Below, piece after piece: positions 51,057-63,609 of a stretch of DNA of 64,000 nucleotides (positions within the stretch are counted from its first letter, which is position 1; every line of letters starts with the position of its first letter). The notes beneath the pieces were generated by a model, which saw nothing but the letters and a program-made list of their open reading frames with translations, was not told the origin of the DNA and did not search any database. The translations under genes and the position numbers were made by a program. Origin of the DNA: Tubiluchus corallicola (Eukaryota > Priapulida > Priapulimorpha > Priapulimorphida > Tubiluchidae); contig JAQGDQ010000716.1 in the NCBI GenBank assembly GCA_030141605.1, positions 1 to 64,000 on the forward strand, written 5' to 3'.

Positions 51057-54000
51057 ATTATTGCTGTTGAATTGTCACCATGTGTGCTTTCTTTTCATGT
51101 AAATAGTGTAAATAGCAAATAAAATCTTTCACAGTTTAATGCAGTTTTCTATTCTCTTCTTGCTTTAACAACCAGAGTGAGCCAGTCTCATAATTCAGTT
51201 TTAAACTATCTCTTTCAAGAAGTCTACAAATTACTAAAATAAAGTTTATAATAGCGGTCCAGTCACTCAACAGAGACAACTCCAAAGTTTTCTGTTTGCA
51301 TTGAAGGAAGTCACCCATCTTTTCATTACACAGCTTCAGTGTCGCTCAAGTTCATTAGCAAGACGTAAAAATATATTTTTTGTTTTCGCCTGCACAACCC
51401 AGTGCAATAGACAAAACCAGTTGACCTTATTTGAATACAGACTTAATAATAACATGATTGTAATTGCAACAAAATTATTTTATAGTTGCCTTCCCCGGGA
51501 ACAACTTATCGAAATTCTTTTCGCAGTACGCTGTCTAATTAATGAGTAATTAACTTTTTGTATCTCACATGAAACGCCATGGAGCTGCACTTACGCCTCT
51601 CCTGGTGAAAAATTGAACTAGCGCAGCTCTGGCTGACGAGGTAACAGAGTGTACACGCAGCTTATTGTGATATTGTCGTACAAGATTTGGTTAAATATAA
51701 AGTTGTTATTAGTACATTGCAGCATTTGACCTTGGTTTGGATAGGTAGTCGGCTTCATCAAAAGCGACATATTTTACTACCGTCGAAAGTTATGGGTCCA
51801 TTACAGTATATTCTAAATGAGGTAAACAATCATTGCGCAAAATTAGACTGGTCTACAGCATATTGTAAAATTCATGTGGCATTAATTGAAAGCATCGTCA
51901 GTAATACAAGCTGCAAAAGTGTGGGCCTTGGTAACAAAAGTTCTTTTCTTGCAAAGCAAGTCCGTATAGTAACTTCATTCTGGTAGAAGAATTAACGAAT
52001 TTGTAAACACAGAAAAACTCATTGAAGCATAATTATAATGCTAGTTTGACAATTTTTAGTGACAGCTTCATTATGTCAGCCTTGACAAAAATATATTAAC
52101 CCCATGGACACATAGACTATAACATGTTAGCTGTAGAATTATTGACCAAACATATATGAACATTTTTAACATTGTCGTGTTTTAGTCTGTTAAATCAGTA
52201 AGACTTTTAATATCAACCAGAACTTTAACTGTTGTTCGTTAGCTTTTGTTTTTACATGATAACAACACGTTGTGTTTATTTTTACACAGCAGTGATATTA
52301 AAATATTAGGATTAGATAAAATTCTTGTGGTCAGTTGGACTGAAATAAAAACTAATGATAATAATAAGTTTAATATAATTAAAATTCACTTTTACAAAAT
52401 AAAAAACTAACGATACAATGTGGTTCGATGACGAAATAATTATTTATTGTCTTGTTTCAAGAAAGGTTATTCTATCACTCATTCTATTACAAAGTTGAAA
52501 AAACTGCATGTAGTACAAAATACTCTAGTACAAAGCTCTTTGTGCTAAACAAATTACCAAATACACTGAAGTCGTTGTTTATGGTGTAAGGATTAACAAT
52601 TTACAGTTGTCAATTTGCGATTTGCAAAGCTTTTTCTTTAGTTAATATTCAAAATTCAGAATAAAATTTTAGCGCAAATAACTGCATTACATAATGTAAT
52701 TGTGATATTTTTACTGAAATGGATACAAATCTCGAGATGATGTAACGATCTGACGTCTGGGGGTAGTTTGTTTGATCGAAGGTAGTCGCTGGGTAACAAT
52801 TTGACTGGCCTGACCGAGCTAAAGGGGCGACCAATCATCTACCCGTTAGCTCCAGACAGTTGCGAGCTTATAGGCAGTCTACGGGGGGCCTGTCTATTGA
52901 GCAGAGTGGTTCGGGTGTGGGATGTGCAGTTTACTTTGCTTGGAATAATCTGTTGGACTCACTATGATAATGCAAGCGACGAAGATAAGGCAACTAATGC
53001 ACAAACAATCAATTGCATAAATATTGTAGAAATAATTATTAAGCATACAAACAAAAAATGTATGTAAAAGAAAACACTATCATTATTCAAACACTAATTT
53101 AAGTTTGAATGTGCTAAATATTACGGTATCTACTTACAGTAGACTTACACTATCAAGTCGATAAACAAACAATAAAATTGGCATATAATGCACAACCGCT
53201 AAAGCTACCTAAAAGGGTACCTATTTGTCTAACTACATGCCACCCCAAATGATGTAGTCCTCGCTAGCGCTACGATGATCAACCGGCATTATCTCACTTA
53301 GAAAATACACCATGGAGGTTGCGTAGTACTACTTAGTTTAACGTAGGGCGCCTCTATGATGAGGTTGCAGCTCAGCGTCTATTAGTATCACTACCAATTT
53401 CTTGAATAGCAAGGAGGTTAAGTCCAGCTTCCACGCAACTGCTAACATCAGATAAGCAAAAACTAAATCGTGCAACTTACAGTCTCTCGGTTGTTACCGT
53501 ACTGGGGGTGCCTCGTCACCTCAAACATGGATCCGCCTCTCAACGGTTTGTCGGTACGCCAATAGCACTTCCCAACAATACGATCACAGCAATGAGACAA
53601 AGTCTTAATTGTCTCCAAACTTTGTGGAAATCGCTACCACCAAAAACATCTGTCCACTCAGTTGTCCAATGGTTTCAGACCTCATGAACAAAGTCACCAT
53701 ACGATATAACTGACTACGTGGACGATACTACTTGCACGTCATATCAGTCTACGTGCCGTACCTGGAGTAAAGTTGCTGACCTCTTTTCGATACCTGCGAG
53801 AGTAGTCGCAGGCATAGGTATATGCTGGCTTCCTACAGCTATCATTACAAGCGATTAAACTGGCCCTCCCGCAGTACTTACTAACCTTGACTAATGGCTA
53901 TTATCGTTCATAGGCTATAGAAACGATCTTTTTAATGCTAATGTTATTTTACTTCCACATATGAACAAAAGGTAGAATACATAATGATATGCACAGCATA

Positions 54001-54950
54001 GAAGGGTCAAAAGTGAGTAGAGTTTGTGTTTTCTTTCCTAACTCTGTAACTGGGGTGACCAACCAACTGACAGACCAACTGAACAAACAGCACACTCACA
54101 TGACGCAAGCCACTGCACGAGTCCATTTATGTGGGAAGATGAAATGGACGTTACAGATGACTAAACTGCATCGATAAACTATGCACTTGGCTTAAAATGA
54201 AACAAAAAAACACTACAGAAACTGCATCTGACTAAATCTCTCAGAAGTGTAAGCACAATATTTTTAGCACTAAAGTTCATCATGTTCTAAACTCACGTTT
54301 CAAAGCAAACAGCCGAGAAATTATCACACAGGTTGTAGGAGTGAATCCAGGTTTTAGGTTACACTTTCACTGCTCCAATAATTTTCTGTTGCTCATCGAA
54401 AACTAAAAGTTGTTATATTTTGGCTTCGTATTTCGACACTTTTAGTCTGACTACTGCATCCCGTCTAATTGTTTAATCCTAGCGCAACACATTCCACGAC
54501 CGTTTTTCAATAAGAACAATCAAAACCGAAACCTAGCAAATCACGCATTCAATTCACAATAAACCAATCTTTACCGTGATACGGTCACTAGGTATAAACA
54601 GTGTAAAAGTACTGTTTGCTGAACGCTGTTTGTTGGTGCAAACAAATGCTGTAACAAGTGTTGCGTACAATCCGTCTCACCTTGGGCATTTTGCCAAGTT
54701 TCATCTGTAGTACGTCAATTTCGCCACCAGAGGCGCAGGCGCAGATGCATGCTCAATGGCGGCCTAGTCAAATGTTCGTTTTGTATACAATTTTATCCGA
54801 GGTTTTGCCAAGGTCTCTTAAACATGAAAATTTCGTGAAGAATGAGGTACGTATTTCTATTCACAATATAATAGCGAGTTATTTAAGCTCAACTTAATTT
54901 TGGTGATATTCGCCCTTTAAAAGATTACAAATAAGGTACAGATCTGTTGT
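51057..54950. other. 3.9 kb without a recognisable gene
   Basis: Many short frames. One at 51136-51318 (minus; SLLSDWTAIINFILVICRLL) looks protein-like but is unrecognised. 52730-52920 and 53220-53900 have higher GC than their surroundings. No domain, RNA gene or transposon end was identified. Confidence 0.35.
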
Positions 54951-54957
54951 AATAATT

Positions 54958-55258
54958 GTAATGTACAGGGTCTTGCACAAGAATCGCAACGCAAAACCAA
55001 ACTTTGTAATTAGTGTAGTGCATAGGAACCTGCAAGAAAATCGAAACGCAAACACAAATTTTGTAATTAATGTAATACATACGGACTTGCACAAGAACCG
55101 CAATGCAAACACAAACTTTGTAATTAATGTAATGTATTCGGACCTGCACAAGAATTGCAACACAAAACACAAAGTTTGTAATGATTTTAATGCTTAGGGA
55201 CCTGCACAAGATTCGCAACGAAAAACCCAAACTTTGTAATTAATGTAATACATAGTGC
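54958..55258. repeat. ~60-bp tandem repeat, 5 units
   Basis: Units centre on GGACCTGCACAAGAATCGCA, then ACGCAAACACAAACTTTG and TAATTAATGTAATAC. They directly precede the next minisatellite. Both strands have open frames, which reflects the repeat. Confidence 0.88.
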
Positions 55259-55289
55259 GGAATTGTACACGAAATGATGAGTATTGGAG

Positions 55290-56240
55290 ATGGCAGCGAG
55301 AAAGATTGGTCAAGTCAACAAAGGAATTCATGGATGAGGTTGTCAAGTAGCCAAGGAGTGAATTCATCCCTGAGGCTGTCAAGTAGTCAAGGAGTGAATT
55401 CATGGCTAAGGTGGTCAGGTAGTCAAGTAGTGAATTCATGGCTGAGGTGGTCAAGTAGTCAAGTAGTGAATTTATGGTTGAGGTGGTCAAACAGTCAAGG
55501 ATTGATTTCATGGCTAAGGTGGTCAGGTAGTCAAGTAGTGAATTCATGGCTGAGGTGGTCAAGTTGTCAAGTAGTGAATTCATGGCTGAGGTGGTCAAGT
55601 ATTGAAGGAGTGAATTCATGGCTAAGGTGGTCAGGTAGCCAAGTAGTGAATTCATGGCTGAGGTGGCCAAGTATTGAAGGAGTGAATTCATGGCTAAGGT
55701 GGTCAGGTAGACAAGTAGTGAATTCATGGCTGAGGTGGTCAAGTAATGAAGGAGTGAATTCATGGTTGAGGTGGTCGAGTAGTCAAGGATTGAATTCATG
55801 GCTGAGGTGGTCAAGTTGTCAAGTAGTGAATTCATGGCTGAGGTGGTCAAGTAGTCAAGGAGTGAATTCATGGCTGAGGTGGTCAGGTAGTCAAGTAGTG
55901 AATTCATGGCTGAGGTTGTCAAGTAGTCAAGTAGTGAATTTATGGTTGAGGTGGTCAAGTAGACAAGGATTGAATTCATGGCTAAGGTGGTCATGTAGTC
56001 AAGGAGTGAATTCATGGTTGAGGTGGTCAAGTATTGAAGGAGTGAATTCATGGTTGAGGTGGTCGAGTAGTCAAGGATTGAATTCATGGTTGAGGTGGTC
56101 AAGTAGTGAAGGAGTGAATTCATGGTTGAGGTGGTCAAGTAGTCAAGGAGTGAATTAATGGCTGAGCTGGTCACGTAGTCAAGGAGTGAATTCATGGCTG
56201 TGGTGGCCAAGTAGTCAAGTAATAAATTCATGGCTGAGAA
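55290..56240. repeat. 36-bp minisatellite, ~26 units, open on both strands
   Basis: The unit is AAGTAGTCAAGGAGTGAATT plus CATGGCTGAGGTGGTC, with variants (TATTGAAGG, ACAAGGATT). It is an exact multiple of three, giving a 294-codon plus frame (NSWLRWSSSQGV) and a 345-codon minus frame (NSLLDYLTTSAM). Nearly every unit holds a GAATTC. No signal peptide, splice site or flanking domain supports translation. Confidence 0.92.
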
Positions 56241-58260
56241 GACGATGCAGGTGTTGTTAAAGCAGCCAACAGCATCAACGTTGTTGAGCAGACAGTCGAG
56301 GAGGAGAAATAACGAGAAGCAATGAATATTAGATAATACAGAAAGTGAATTGGGAGTAGATGGTTTGAGAAAATATTTATGATTTTGATCAGCTTAGCTG
56401 TGCCACGTTATGCAATTTTTGCACTGTCATCGAGGGTTCATATTGAGATTTAGGTATACAGCTTAACATTTGCTTTGTAATAACTGATAACAGTTAATTT
56501 TAATAGCTAGAAATTAGGTTTAAATTTCCGTTTATTACATTATGTCAGGTATTTCCACTTGTTCTTTTCCTACCAAAGATCACGCTGAATTATTACTAAT
56601 CAACGCTCATGCTAATGCAAAGAAGAATTGCTAGAGCTATTTAGTACTTACTCTTAGGTCCTTAGAATTTACTTGAAAGATATTTGTTCAATTAACAGAA
56701 AAAGAAAAAGCTAATATGTTTTTCTTTTCCCATTATTTGGTATGTCTGGTGGTAATGCCATTAAGGCAGATTATGGGAAAGGTAGATCTCTGCGGCAAGA
56801 GATTTTACTAAAAAGAACAGAGAACTAAACGCTGAAATGTACTTAATATCGTAAATATTATATTATGCACTTTTTTATATTATTTATAAACAAAAAAGTA
56901 CAAAAAATAAAATAGCACATAAAGTGCATAAAACAGCATATGTACAACAGTATGGCCTCGCTAACTTGCCGGGGCAAAGATTCATTGATATCAATAATAG
57001 CAATTCACAATTATTTTTTTATCAATTCGAGTATCTTACAATATCTTTTAGCACCTGTTATGAGAATTGATATGCTTAAGTTCTCCCATATACACAATAT
57101 TTATAGTGTTAATCTGCTCCAATTATTCATCCCAATATGCAAACGATAGCGTATTGTCTTCTCTAGACGAGGGTGAATCAAAGTCAAAGTCTCTTGGAGA
57201 AACTATTGTGCAATTCAAAAACATCACCTGATGTCTCTCGGCTTTCACACTAAATCCGAGAGAAACGTAGTACTTTCACTAAGCGTTCTAAACGTAAGTA
57301 TATCAACATGTGACGTGTGAACGGAGCTGTAGTTAAACCTGTGTTCGTACACACAAGTCGACACGGCGCCCATTGACGATAGCGACAAGCAGGTACCTTT
57401 CTTTCTGATTTAGTGGTAATGAAGTCCTTTACAATGTACAATCGTGAAATATCAAAGTCTGGTGACCTCTCCTTGAGGAACATGGGCACTGGGTACTCAC
57501 AAAATCCAGATCGATGTTCTGCTCTCGTGATAAGACCGGCAAAACCACGGAAACCGAAATGTGGACATCTTCCAGCATCACATTAGATCATCAGCTTTCC
57601 AAAAGTCAACTAGTCTAGTGCTACACCAAAGAATATACCGATAAATCTGTGCCAAGAACGTACAAAAATTTTTGCATCTGAATGCTTTATAATACAGTCG
57701 AAATTTTACCCCTCCCAATGGGACTAACCTTTTCTAAACTAACAAAAAGGACCTAGTTGATTATAACGAAATAGAAACAAGTTTCATTTTGCAATCGTAA
57801 TGTGCAAATCTGTGTCAAAATACGAAACTAAAACTTAGAGTTTATTTTCAAATTAAGTTACGCCTCAATAATTCAACATGGGCCAATAAATCACATTTTT
57901 ACTGTTTTGCACACCCAGATGATAATGAATTGTTTAACCAAAACGCATTGAACCTATACATTTTTGAATATAATATAATCTATCAATTTTTTTAACTATT
58001 TTCTGCATTTATTTCACAAACTGCAACAGCTCAAGCAAAGAATAACTGTATCTTTACAATTTGGTTCAATGGTTATTTTTTATTTTGAAGAATTACGTAT
58101 AATAAAACTTAAAAACTGACTTGCAAATTCGAACTCTTCATATGGTTCAGTAGAGTTTGTGACAATCTGTAAGCTACTTAGGGCATTCAGTAACATGTAA
58201 GTGGAAAAAACGAAAAACAACCGAGCAACCGATTTTCCCACTATGACTCGGTTAGAGCAA
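56241..58260. other. 2 kb without a recognisable gene
   Basis: AT-rich. A minus frame at 57250-57489 (MPMFLKERSPDFDISRLYIV) looks partly protein-like but matches nothing I know. No repeat boundary is evident. Confidence 0.35.
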
Positions 58261-58262
58261 AT

Positions 58263-59291
58263 CTATAAGTCATGACGGACGAAAACAACATCCAAGCCAT
58301 CTTCAACTCTGTCGCTAGGTGGCACCACTCCTGCTTCCTTATAGAGACTAGTTCCAAACATTATTGTTCTGATTGCGTGGAGCTTTTGCCTTGTCTCTTT
58401 GATATGCGGTCCTTTACTGTCATAAATTTTGTATTCTACGGTCAACACGTCAATCGTCAATTTGTTAAAAGGGATTGACTGCAAGATGTCCACTTCAGCA
58501 CCTTCGACATCAAGAGAGAAATAGTCAATGTGGGTACGATTCAACGCCAACATGACAGAGTACAATGGAAAACATTGGACAGTTTGATATCTGTTGTTAT
58601 GACAACCGACTAATCGTTCTTCATTTGATCGGTGCATTTTGTCTGTCAATCCTCCCAGAACGCCGCCAATTCTAAAATCTGCCTTATAAGTTTTATCACT
58701 GGGACTTAGACAAGCATTCAATAGATAAGAGTTACGATTCTGTTGCAGAAGATCACCAAAAAACATTGGATTTGCTTCCACCAGAAGTCCTGTCCAATTA
58801 CGAGTAATCTCAAAGAAAAAAGTATTGGACAAACTCTGTCCATCTGTTGCTCCACACTCTACAAAAAATCCATTCCTCCTTCCTTTAAGGATGTTATCAA
58901 CAAATTCAGATTGTCCATGCTGAGAAAAATCAACATTCTCCAACTTCTGAAACGTCTGCTCTGCAGATGGTGCAATCAACCAGTGATCTTTTATGTGAGC
59001 AATGAGATTTTCGTCATCAGAAGCAGCGCCACCATACTGCAGAGCAAGAATTTCTCCTGCTGCAGGTAGGGATTTGTGAACACTGAAGGCAGAAGAAGAG
59101 ACGACATTTTTAGTAGAGAAAGGTGCACTTGCAATTTTCCATTTTGCATTTCTATTTTTTGTGATTATTTTTTCCAGAACAACTTTTTCTTTCAAAAAAA
59201 GAAAAACAAATAACAGTGTCACAAATATCACAATTGGCATTTGATGAATGTATTGTTTCCTCATGTGGATGATGTCTCTGCAGACAGACAT
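58263..59291 (-). CDS. FkbM-family methyltransferase-like protein, membrane anchored
   Basis: 342 codons, single open exon. MSVCRDIIHMRKQYIHQ precedes a membrane segment (PIVIFVTLLFVFLFL, 19-33), then a stem of ~100 residues. The domain shows GFFVECGATDG (141-151; SAM-binding glycine loop with acidic residue), WTGLLVEANP (166-175; acidic end of strand 2), IDYFSLDVEGAEVDIL (255-270) and LTVEYK (283-288), all typical of Methyltransf_21 (PF05050). FkbM relatives O-methylate small molecules and sugars. The animal anchored forms are poorly characterised, so a glycan O-methyltransferase role is inference. There is an NxT site at NRT (251) and at NWT (165). Another possible start is Met10 or Met18. 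No frameshift is seen. Confidence 0.9.
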   Translation of the reverse strand: MSVCRDIIHMRKQYIHQMPIVIFVTLLFVFLFLKEKVVLEKIITKNRNAKWKIASAPFSTKNVVSSSAFSVHKSLPAAGEILALQYGGAASDDENLIAHIKDHWLIAPSAEQTFQKLENVDFSQHGQSEFVDNILKGRRNGFFVECGATDGQSLSNTFFFEITRNWTGLLVEANPMFFGDLLQQNRNSYLLNACLSPSDKTYKADFRIGGVLGGLTDKMHRSNEERLVGCHNNRYQTVQCFPLYSVMLALNRTHIDYFSLDVEGAEVDILQSIPFNKLTIDVLTVEYKIYDSKGPHIKETRQKLHAIRTIMFGTSLYKEAGVVPPSDRVEDGLDVVFVRHDL

Positions 59292-59416
59292 TTCTGTGCT
59301 TAGCTGGCATGTGTGTTATTGTACAATCTGCAACAATCATAAATTTCTTAATTGAAACTTTTTTGTGGCTGCTCCCTTTCCTTCTCACTTCTCATTTTCT
59401 CTCTCATACTGTTGTT

Positions 59417-59524
<108 letters not shown>

Positions 59525-59559
59525 ATGCTCTTTAACTTATTTTTTGACGTTATAACTGA

Positions 59560-60038
59560 ATATAGACTTAAGTATGAAGACAACCTGCAAGTACCTAAAA
59601 TTTGGAAGGTACTCGTGAAAACGCCACAGCGATTAGAAGAACCTGATCAAATCCGTTTGAATCTTGTGACTGTGGACACAATTAAAAATAAAATGGCTAA
59701 AACAACAGAGTCTCAAGGCTCTGCCATGGGTCCTCTACATTTTATTAAACTTTAATGACCCGCGAATGTTTGCAGACAACGACAAATTGTTTATTGCCGA
59801 ATGTATTGCTATTTTTGAAAATTCGATTAAACAACAATTACTTAGTGGAGGTACATGGTTAAAGATCAATAAGTCAAGACTTTACTACTATTGTTTATAC
59901 ATTTCTCCAATCACACGTCAAAAACCGATTAAAAAACGCCAAATCAAATTTAGCGACAAAAGTATTACCCGCCATGAACTCCTATTATCGAAATCAAAGT
60001 ATCAAGAGTCACGTATCCAGCACATGACAGTGACATAA
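59560..60038 (+). pseudogene. Decayed LINE reverse-transcriptase fragment
   Basis: The plus frame reads SQGSAMGPLHFI (family PQGSVLGPLLFI), then after a stop MFADNDKLFIAECIAIFENS (family FADDTKLF) and WLKINKSRLYYY. The second catalytic Asp of the FADD motif is changed to Asn and stops interrupt the frame, so it is inactive. Confidence 0.5.
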
Positions 60039-60873
60039 AATAGCAAAAATACAAATTTTGGCATTAACTAACTTAACTATAACACTTAAGTATGAAGAAC
60101 TTACATGGAGATCTCGCAATAAAACCGTAACGCAAAATCTTACTATTTTTTGGAACAAATATGGAACAGATTTGTTGGTGAAACTGTTCCCTTTATTCAT
60201 CACCTACAAACGCTCAAAGTAATTCACTAGGCCTGACTTACTAGATTGCAAATATGACCTACCTGTTTTTCTTGTTATCCTGCAATGGTATGTAATCAAA
60301 TACCAAAAGCCAAACTGTCATTGAATCCTGTTACAGTAAAAATTCAGTTTAATTTTCCAGGTATTACACTAGATGAATACAGCAGAACTGTTATATGTTA
60401 AAGATTCACTAGGTATAGTATTTCTATGTACTCTTTATATATATTGTCACTAAATAGTGTACATAATTATTATTTTGCTAACATATGTTTTTTAAATAAT
60501 TTACTTGCTTGCTTGTTTACTTGCTCGCTTGCTTACTTACTTACTTATTTATTTGCTTGTACTTACTTACTGTCTCAATAGTCCGTATATACTAGCATTT
60601 AGAAGACAGTAAAACGTAAAACGTAATTAACTTCTTACCTTAAACACCATAACGCAGTCACGTTTTTCATTTTAGCGCAACTACATGTTTTTACTTGCTT
60701 TGCTGTACAAGAAACAAAATTAACATTCACGAGCCTCCATTATACGGTTCACATAATACGCTATCATCACATTGTTTATTCAGTTACTGTACAGTTATTA
60801 TGTAGGGTAAAGACAATAAAAACTGAAGAAAGATGGCAAACTACTGAAAGAACACATGTAGAGATACACTGAC
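60039..60873. other. 0.8 kb without a recognisable gene
   Basis: Contains a CTTG/CTTA-type tetranucleotide stretch at 60504-60570. Otherwise AT-rich with short frames. Confidence 0.4.
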
Positions 60874-61247
60874 GAGGGGTGAGCATTACGAATCGAATCG
60901 AGGGATTTCGAATCGAGCAGAATTTCTGTATAATCCGAATCGAATTCAAATTGAGTACGAAAGATCTTCCGAACAAGTGTTCGAACCACTAGTAAAAAGT
61001 GGACTTACAAAAATCATGCATAGGATTTGATTTTATTCTGCAGTAAAACGATTAATAGTTTATCAAACATTTTGCGCAGAAACTGCAGCTAAATTGTGCT
61101 GATTGGATAATGTTTCAAGCATTTTGATGATAAAGAACGTATGTGGTTGAAGTATTCGAATCTATAGTTTTAGGTTTTTTAGATCTAAAAAACTCGCTCG
61201 CAATCGATTCAAAAATTTCGAACTCGAATGTTCGGAGGTCACCCCTA
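60874..61247. mobile_element. hAT-type MITE
   Basis: The ends are inverted: GAGGGGTGAGCATTACGAAT on the left, and TAGGGGTGACCTCCGAACAT when the right end is read on the minus strand. The left end then repeats CGAATCGA and the right end carries ATTCGAGTTCGAAAT. Flanking octamers ACACTGAC and CCATTGAC agree at 6 of 8 positions, consistent with an old 8-bp target duplication. 374 bp, no coding. The hAT assignment rests on the GGGGTG-type termini and the 8-bp duplication. Confidence 0.65.
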
Positions 61248-62730
61248 CCATTGACAAGTTTATATCCTGATTTTGTAGACATTTGTTAAATACAAGCGGA
61301 ATTGTCAAAAAGTGTTTGAGTTGACATTACAGGAAAAAATTCTGTGTACAGCTGCAGAACTCGTTGATGTTTTCCTAAATTTTGTACCATAAATGAACAA
61401 AGAAATCTTCTGCAGAGTACTCATGGATTTGAGTTCTGTCGATACCAAAGAGGTGATTGAAGCGCTGGTCACATACGATGGTAGAAATTTGCCAACAGAA
61501 AAAATATTGAAAACATTGCAGCAGTAGTTCTGTGAATTCCGCGCATTTGCGTATCTGTTCCGTTTCGTTTTTGTTTGATTTTGCTTGTTCACGCATTTAT
61601 TCCGTTTCGTTTTCTTATTTAGCTCCTACAAATCCCGATGTTTACCGAACGATTTTGCAATTTTGTTATTCGGTTCTACCCGTGGCTGCAAGTGCGCCAC
61701 TCAGTGAGTGAAATGTAAAACTGTTCTGAGTGTTGACTGTTCAAGCTGATAATTTTGCTGTAATTTCTGGTTTTTAGCACACTTTAACCGCTGGAGTTTT
61801 GTTGATGTGAACGTATTATGCTGTGTTAAATTCTGCTCATAATAAACCCGTTAAACGGTTGAACATGTTATAAGCTCTTTCTTGCAGTTGTGTCATCTTT
61901 CACAAGCTCATAAGGATCTAGTACAAGAAGCATCTTTTAAGGCGAGATGCTTTAATAGTGTTGTAAAGGAAATGAAAAACTTTGTTACACCGCATGTGTA
62001 ACATGTGTAGTGACTTACAGCACACTCCAGAGAATTTTTTAGATGTCATGTCTCCTTGTGAGTCAAAAACTGCAGAATACTTAAAAATTGTTAAGGAGTT
62101 TGATGGTCATTTTTTAATTAGTTTTTACGACACTGAACTGGTTCAGATCTGGTAGCTGAGACACACATAAATATCTCATTTCATGAGAAATAGTTCAGTG
62201 TCAGAACTCGTAGGTCTATTGCACCCACATGTGCATGTAACTTGGAGCTCCCTTCTTCCTACAAGAATTATGCAGAGTTCAGGAGTGACTTTCATTCCAT
62301 CTGCAATAGTGGAATATATGTAAATCTATATGTGCGATAACTACTGTATAACAAATTAAAATGCTTACAGTTTCCTGCCTATATTATAATTATTATAATT
62401 CACTTTTCAATTGCTCTTGTCTTAATTACAAGGCCAATAACTTTCGTATGTGATGTATCATAAAATAATCATTTCATGTTGGTCTTGTGATCATGCATCA
62501 TGCATCATTTTGTACTTTTGCACAATGGAAAATGAGTTCAATTTTTGTAGTTGCTTTCTGTTCAAGGTATTATATTCAAATCTTTGCTGACGAAGCCTAA
62601 TTAAAGCAATACGTGTTTTTGTATATTTCAGAATATTTTGTATTTTGTCAATGAATGGAGAGGCAGGATAGGATTTTTGTAGTTCTTTGCTGTTAATCGA
62701 TGTTCGAGGCTTATAGTTATAGTGTAATTT
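61248..62730. other. 1.5 kb without a recognisable gene
   Basis: Short frames only. 61540-61620 has repeated TTCCGTTTCGTTTT words. Minus frames at 61305-61596 are unrecognised. Confidence 0.35.
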
Positions 62731-62732
62731 TT

Positions 62733-63609
62733 ATATAGCAGAGGCAGGCTTATTGCATCCGTCATATGTTGGTTTGATATTAGATATTCAATATTGAGTG
62801 CAAAAATAGTAGTTTGATATTCGGGATTCGCCTCATTAAAGGATACTTTCAAACTCATTTCACTTCAATTCTAGTTTATTTACGATGTCCAATTCAAACA
62901 CAGGTTTTTCAAAATAAGCGGGAACTAAGGTCAATATAGTAGAAAACCATTAAAACAATTGTGTTTTGAAGAAAGTCTCATATAGCCAAAATCCGGCTTA
63001 ATATCCCCCAGTGAAGATTTAAATTGTTGTTTGGCTTTTTGTCTGTGTATTCGTGTGGTGTGACTAGAGGAAAGTTTGCAACACCTCAGCCAGAATAAAT
63101 ATTCGTCAGCAGTTCATTATCCAGCTAATCGTGTGGGTGCCTACCCGTTGAAAGATTCGACTTCGGGTGTGGCACTTTTCCCAATATTTAACAAGTGTTC
63201 CACGTTTAAAGTGCTACAGACAGTCACAGGGTGTGCAGGCAACTACACGACTACACAGTCAAAAAGAAAAAAACAACAATATAAATCTTAACTGAGAATA
63301 TCAAATCGTTTTAGTGGCTGTTTAAGACTTTCTTAAATAATCTCAATCGTCTTCTATTATTTTGACATTAGTTCCTATTTTATTCTTGAACTAGACAGCA
63401 TAAATAAACTAGAACTGAAGTAAATTGAGGCGTTGGAAGGTTTCCTTTAAAAAGCGAATCTCGAACATAGATCTCGAATATCTAACCAATTTTACTACTG
63501 TTTTTACGTTCAATATTGAAAATCGAATATCAAACCTGAGACAGGTGCTAATTGCATTGAAATTATAGACACTTTAAATTTCATATAGTAGAGCTAGGGT
63601 TATTGCCAT
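62733..63609. repeat. Foldback-type element
   Basis: The arm 62771-62882 (GGTTTGATATTAGATATTCA to TTCAATTCTAGTTTATTTA) pairs with the inverted arm 63401-63540 (GGTTTGATATTCGATTTTCA to TTCAGTTCTAGTTTATTTA when read on the minus strand). Outside the arms a ~27-bp stretch (TATATAGCAGAGGCAGGCTT / CATATAGTAGAGCTAGGGTT) occurs in direct orientation at 62733 and 63583. No protein is recognised inside. Probably a non-autonomous DNA transposon. Confidence 0.55.
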
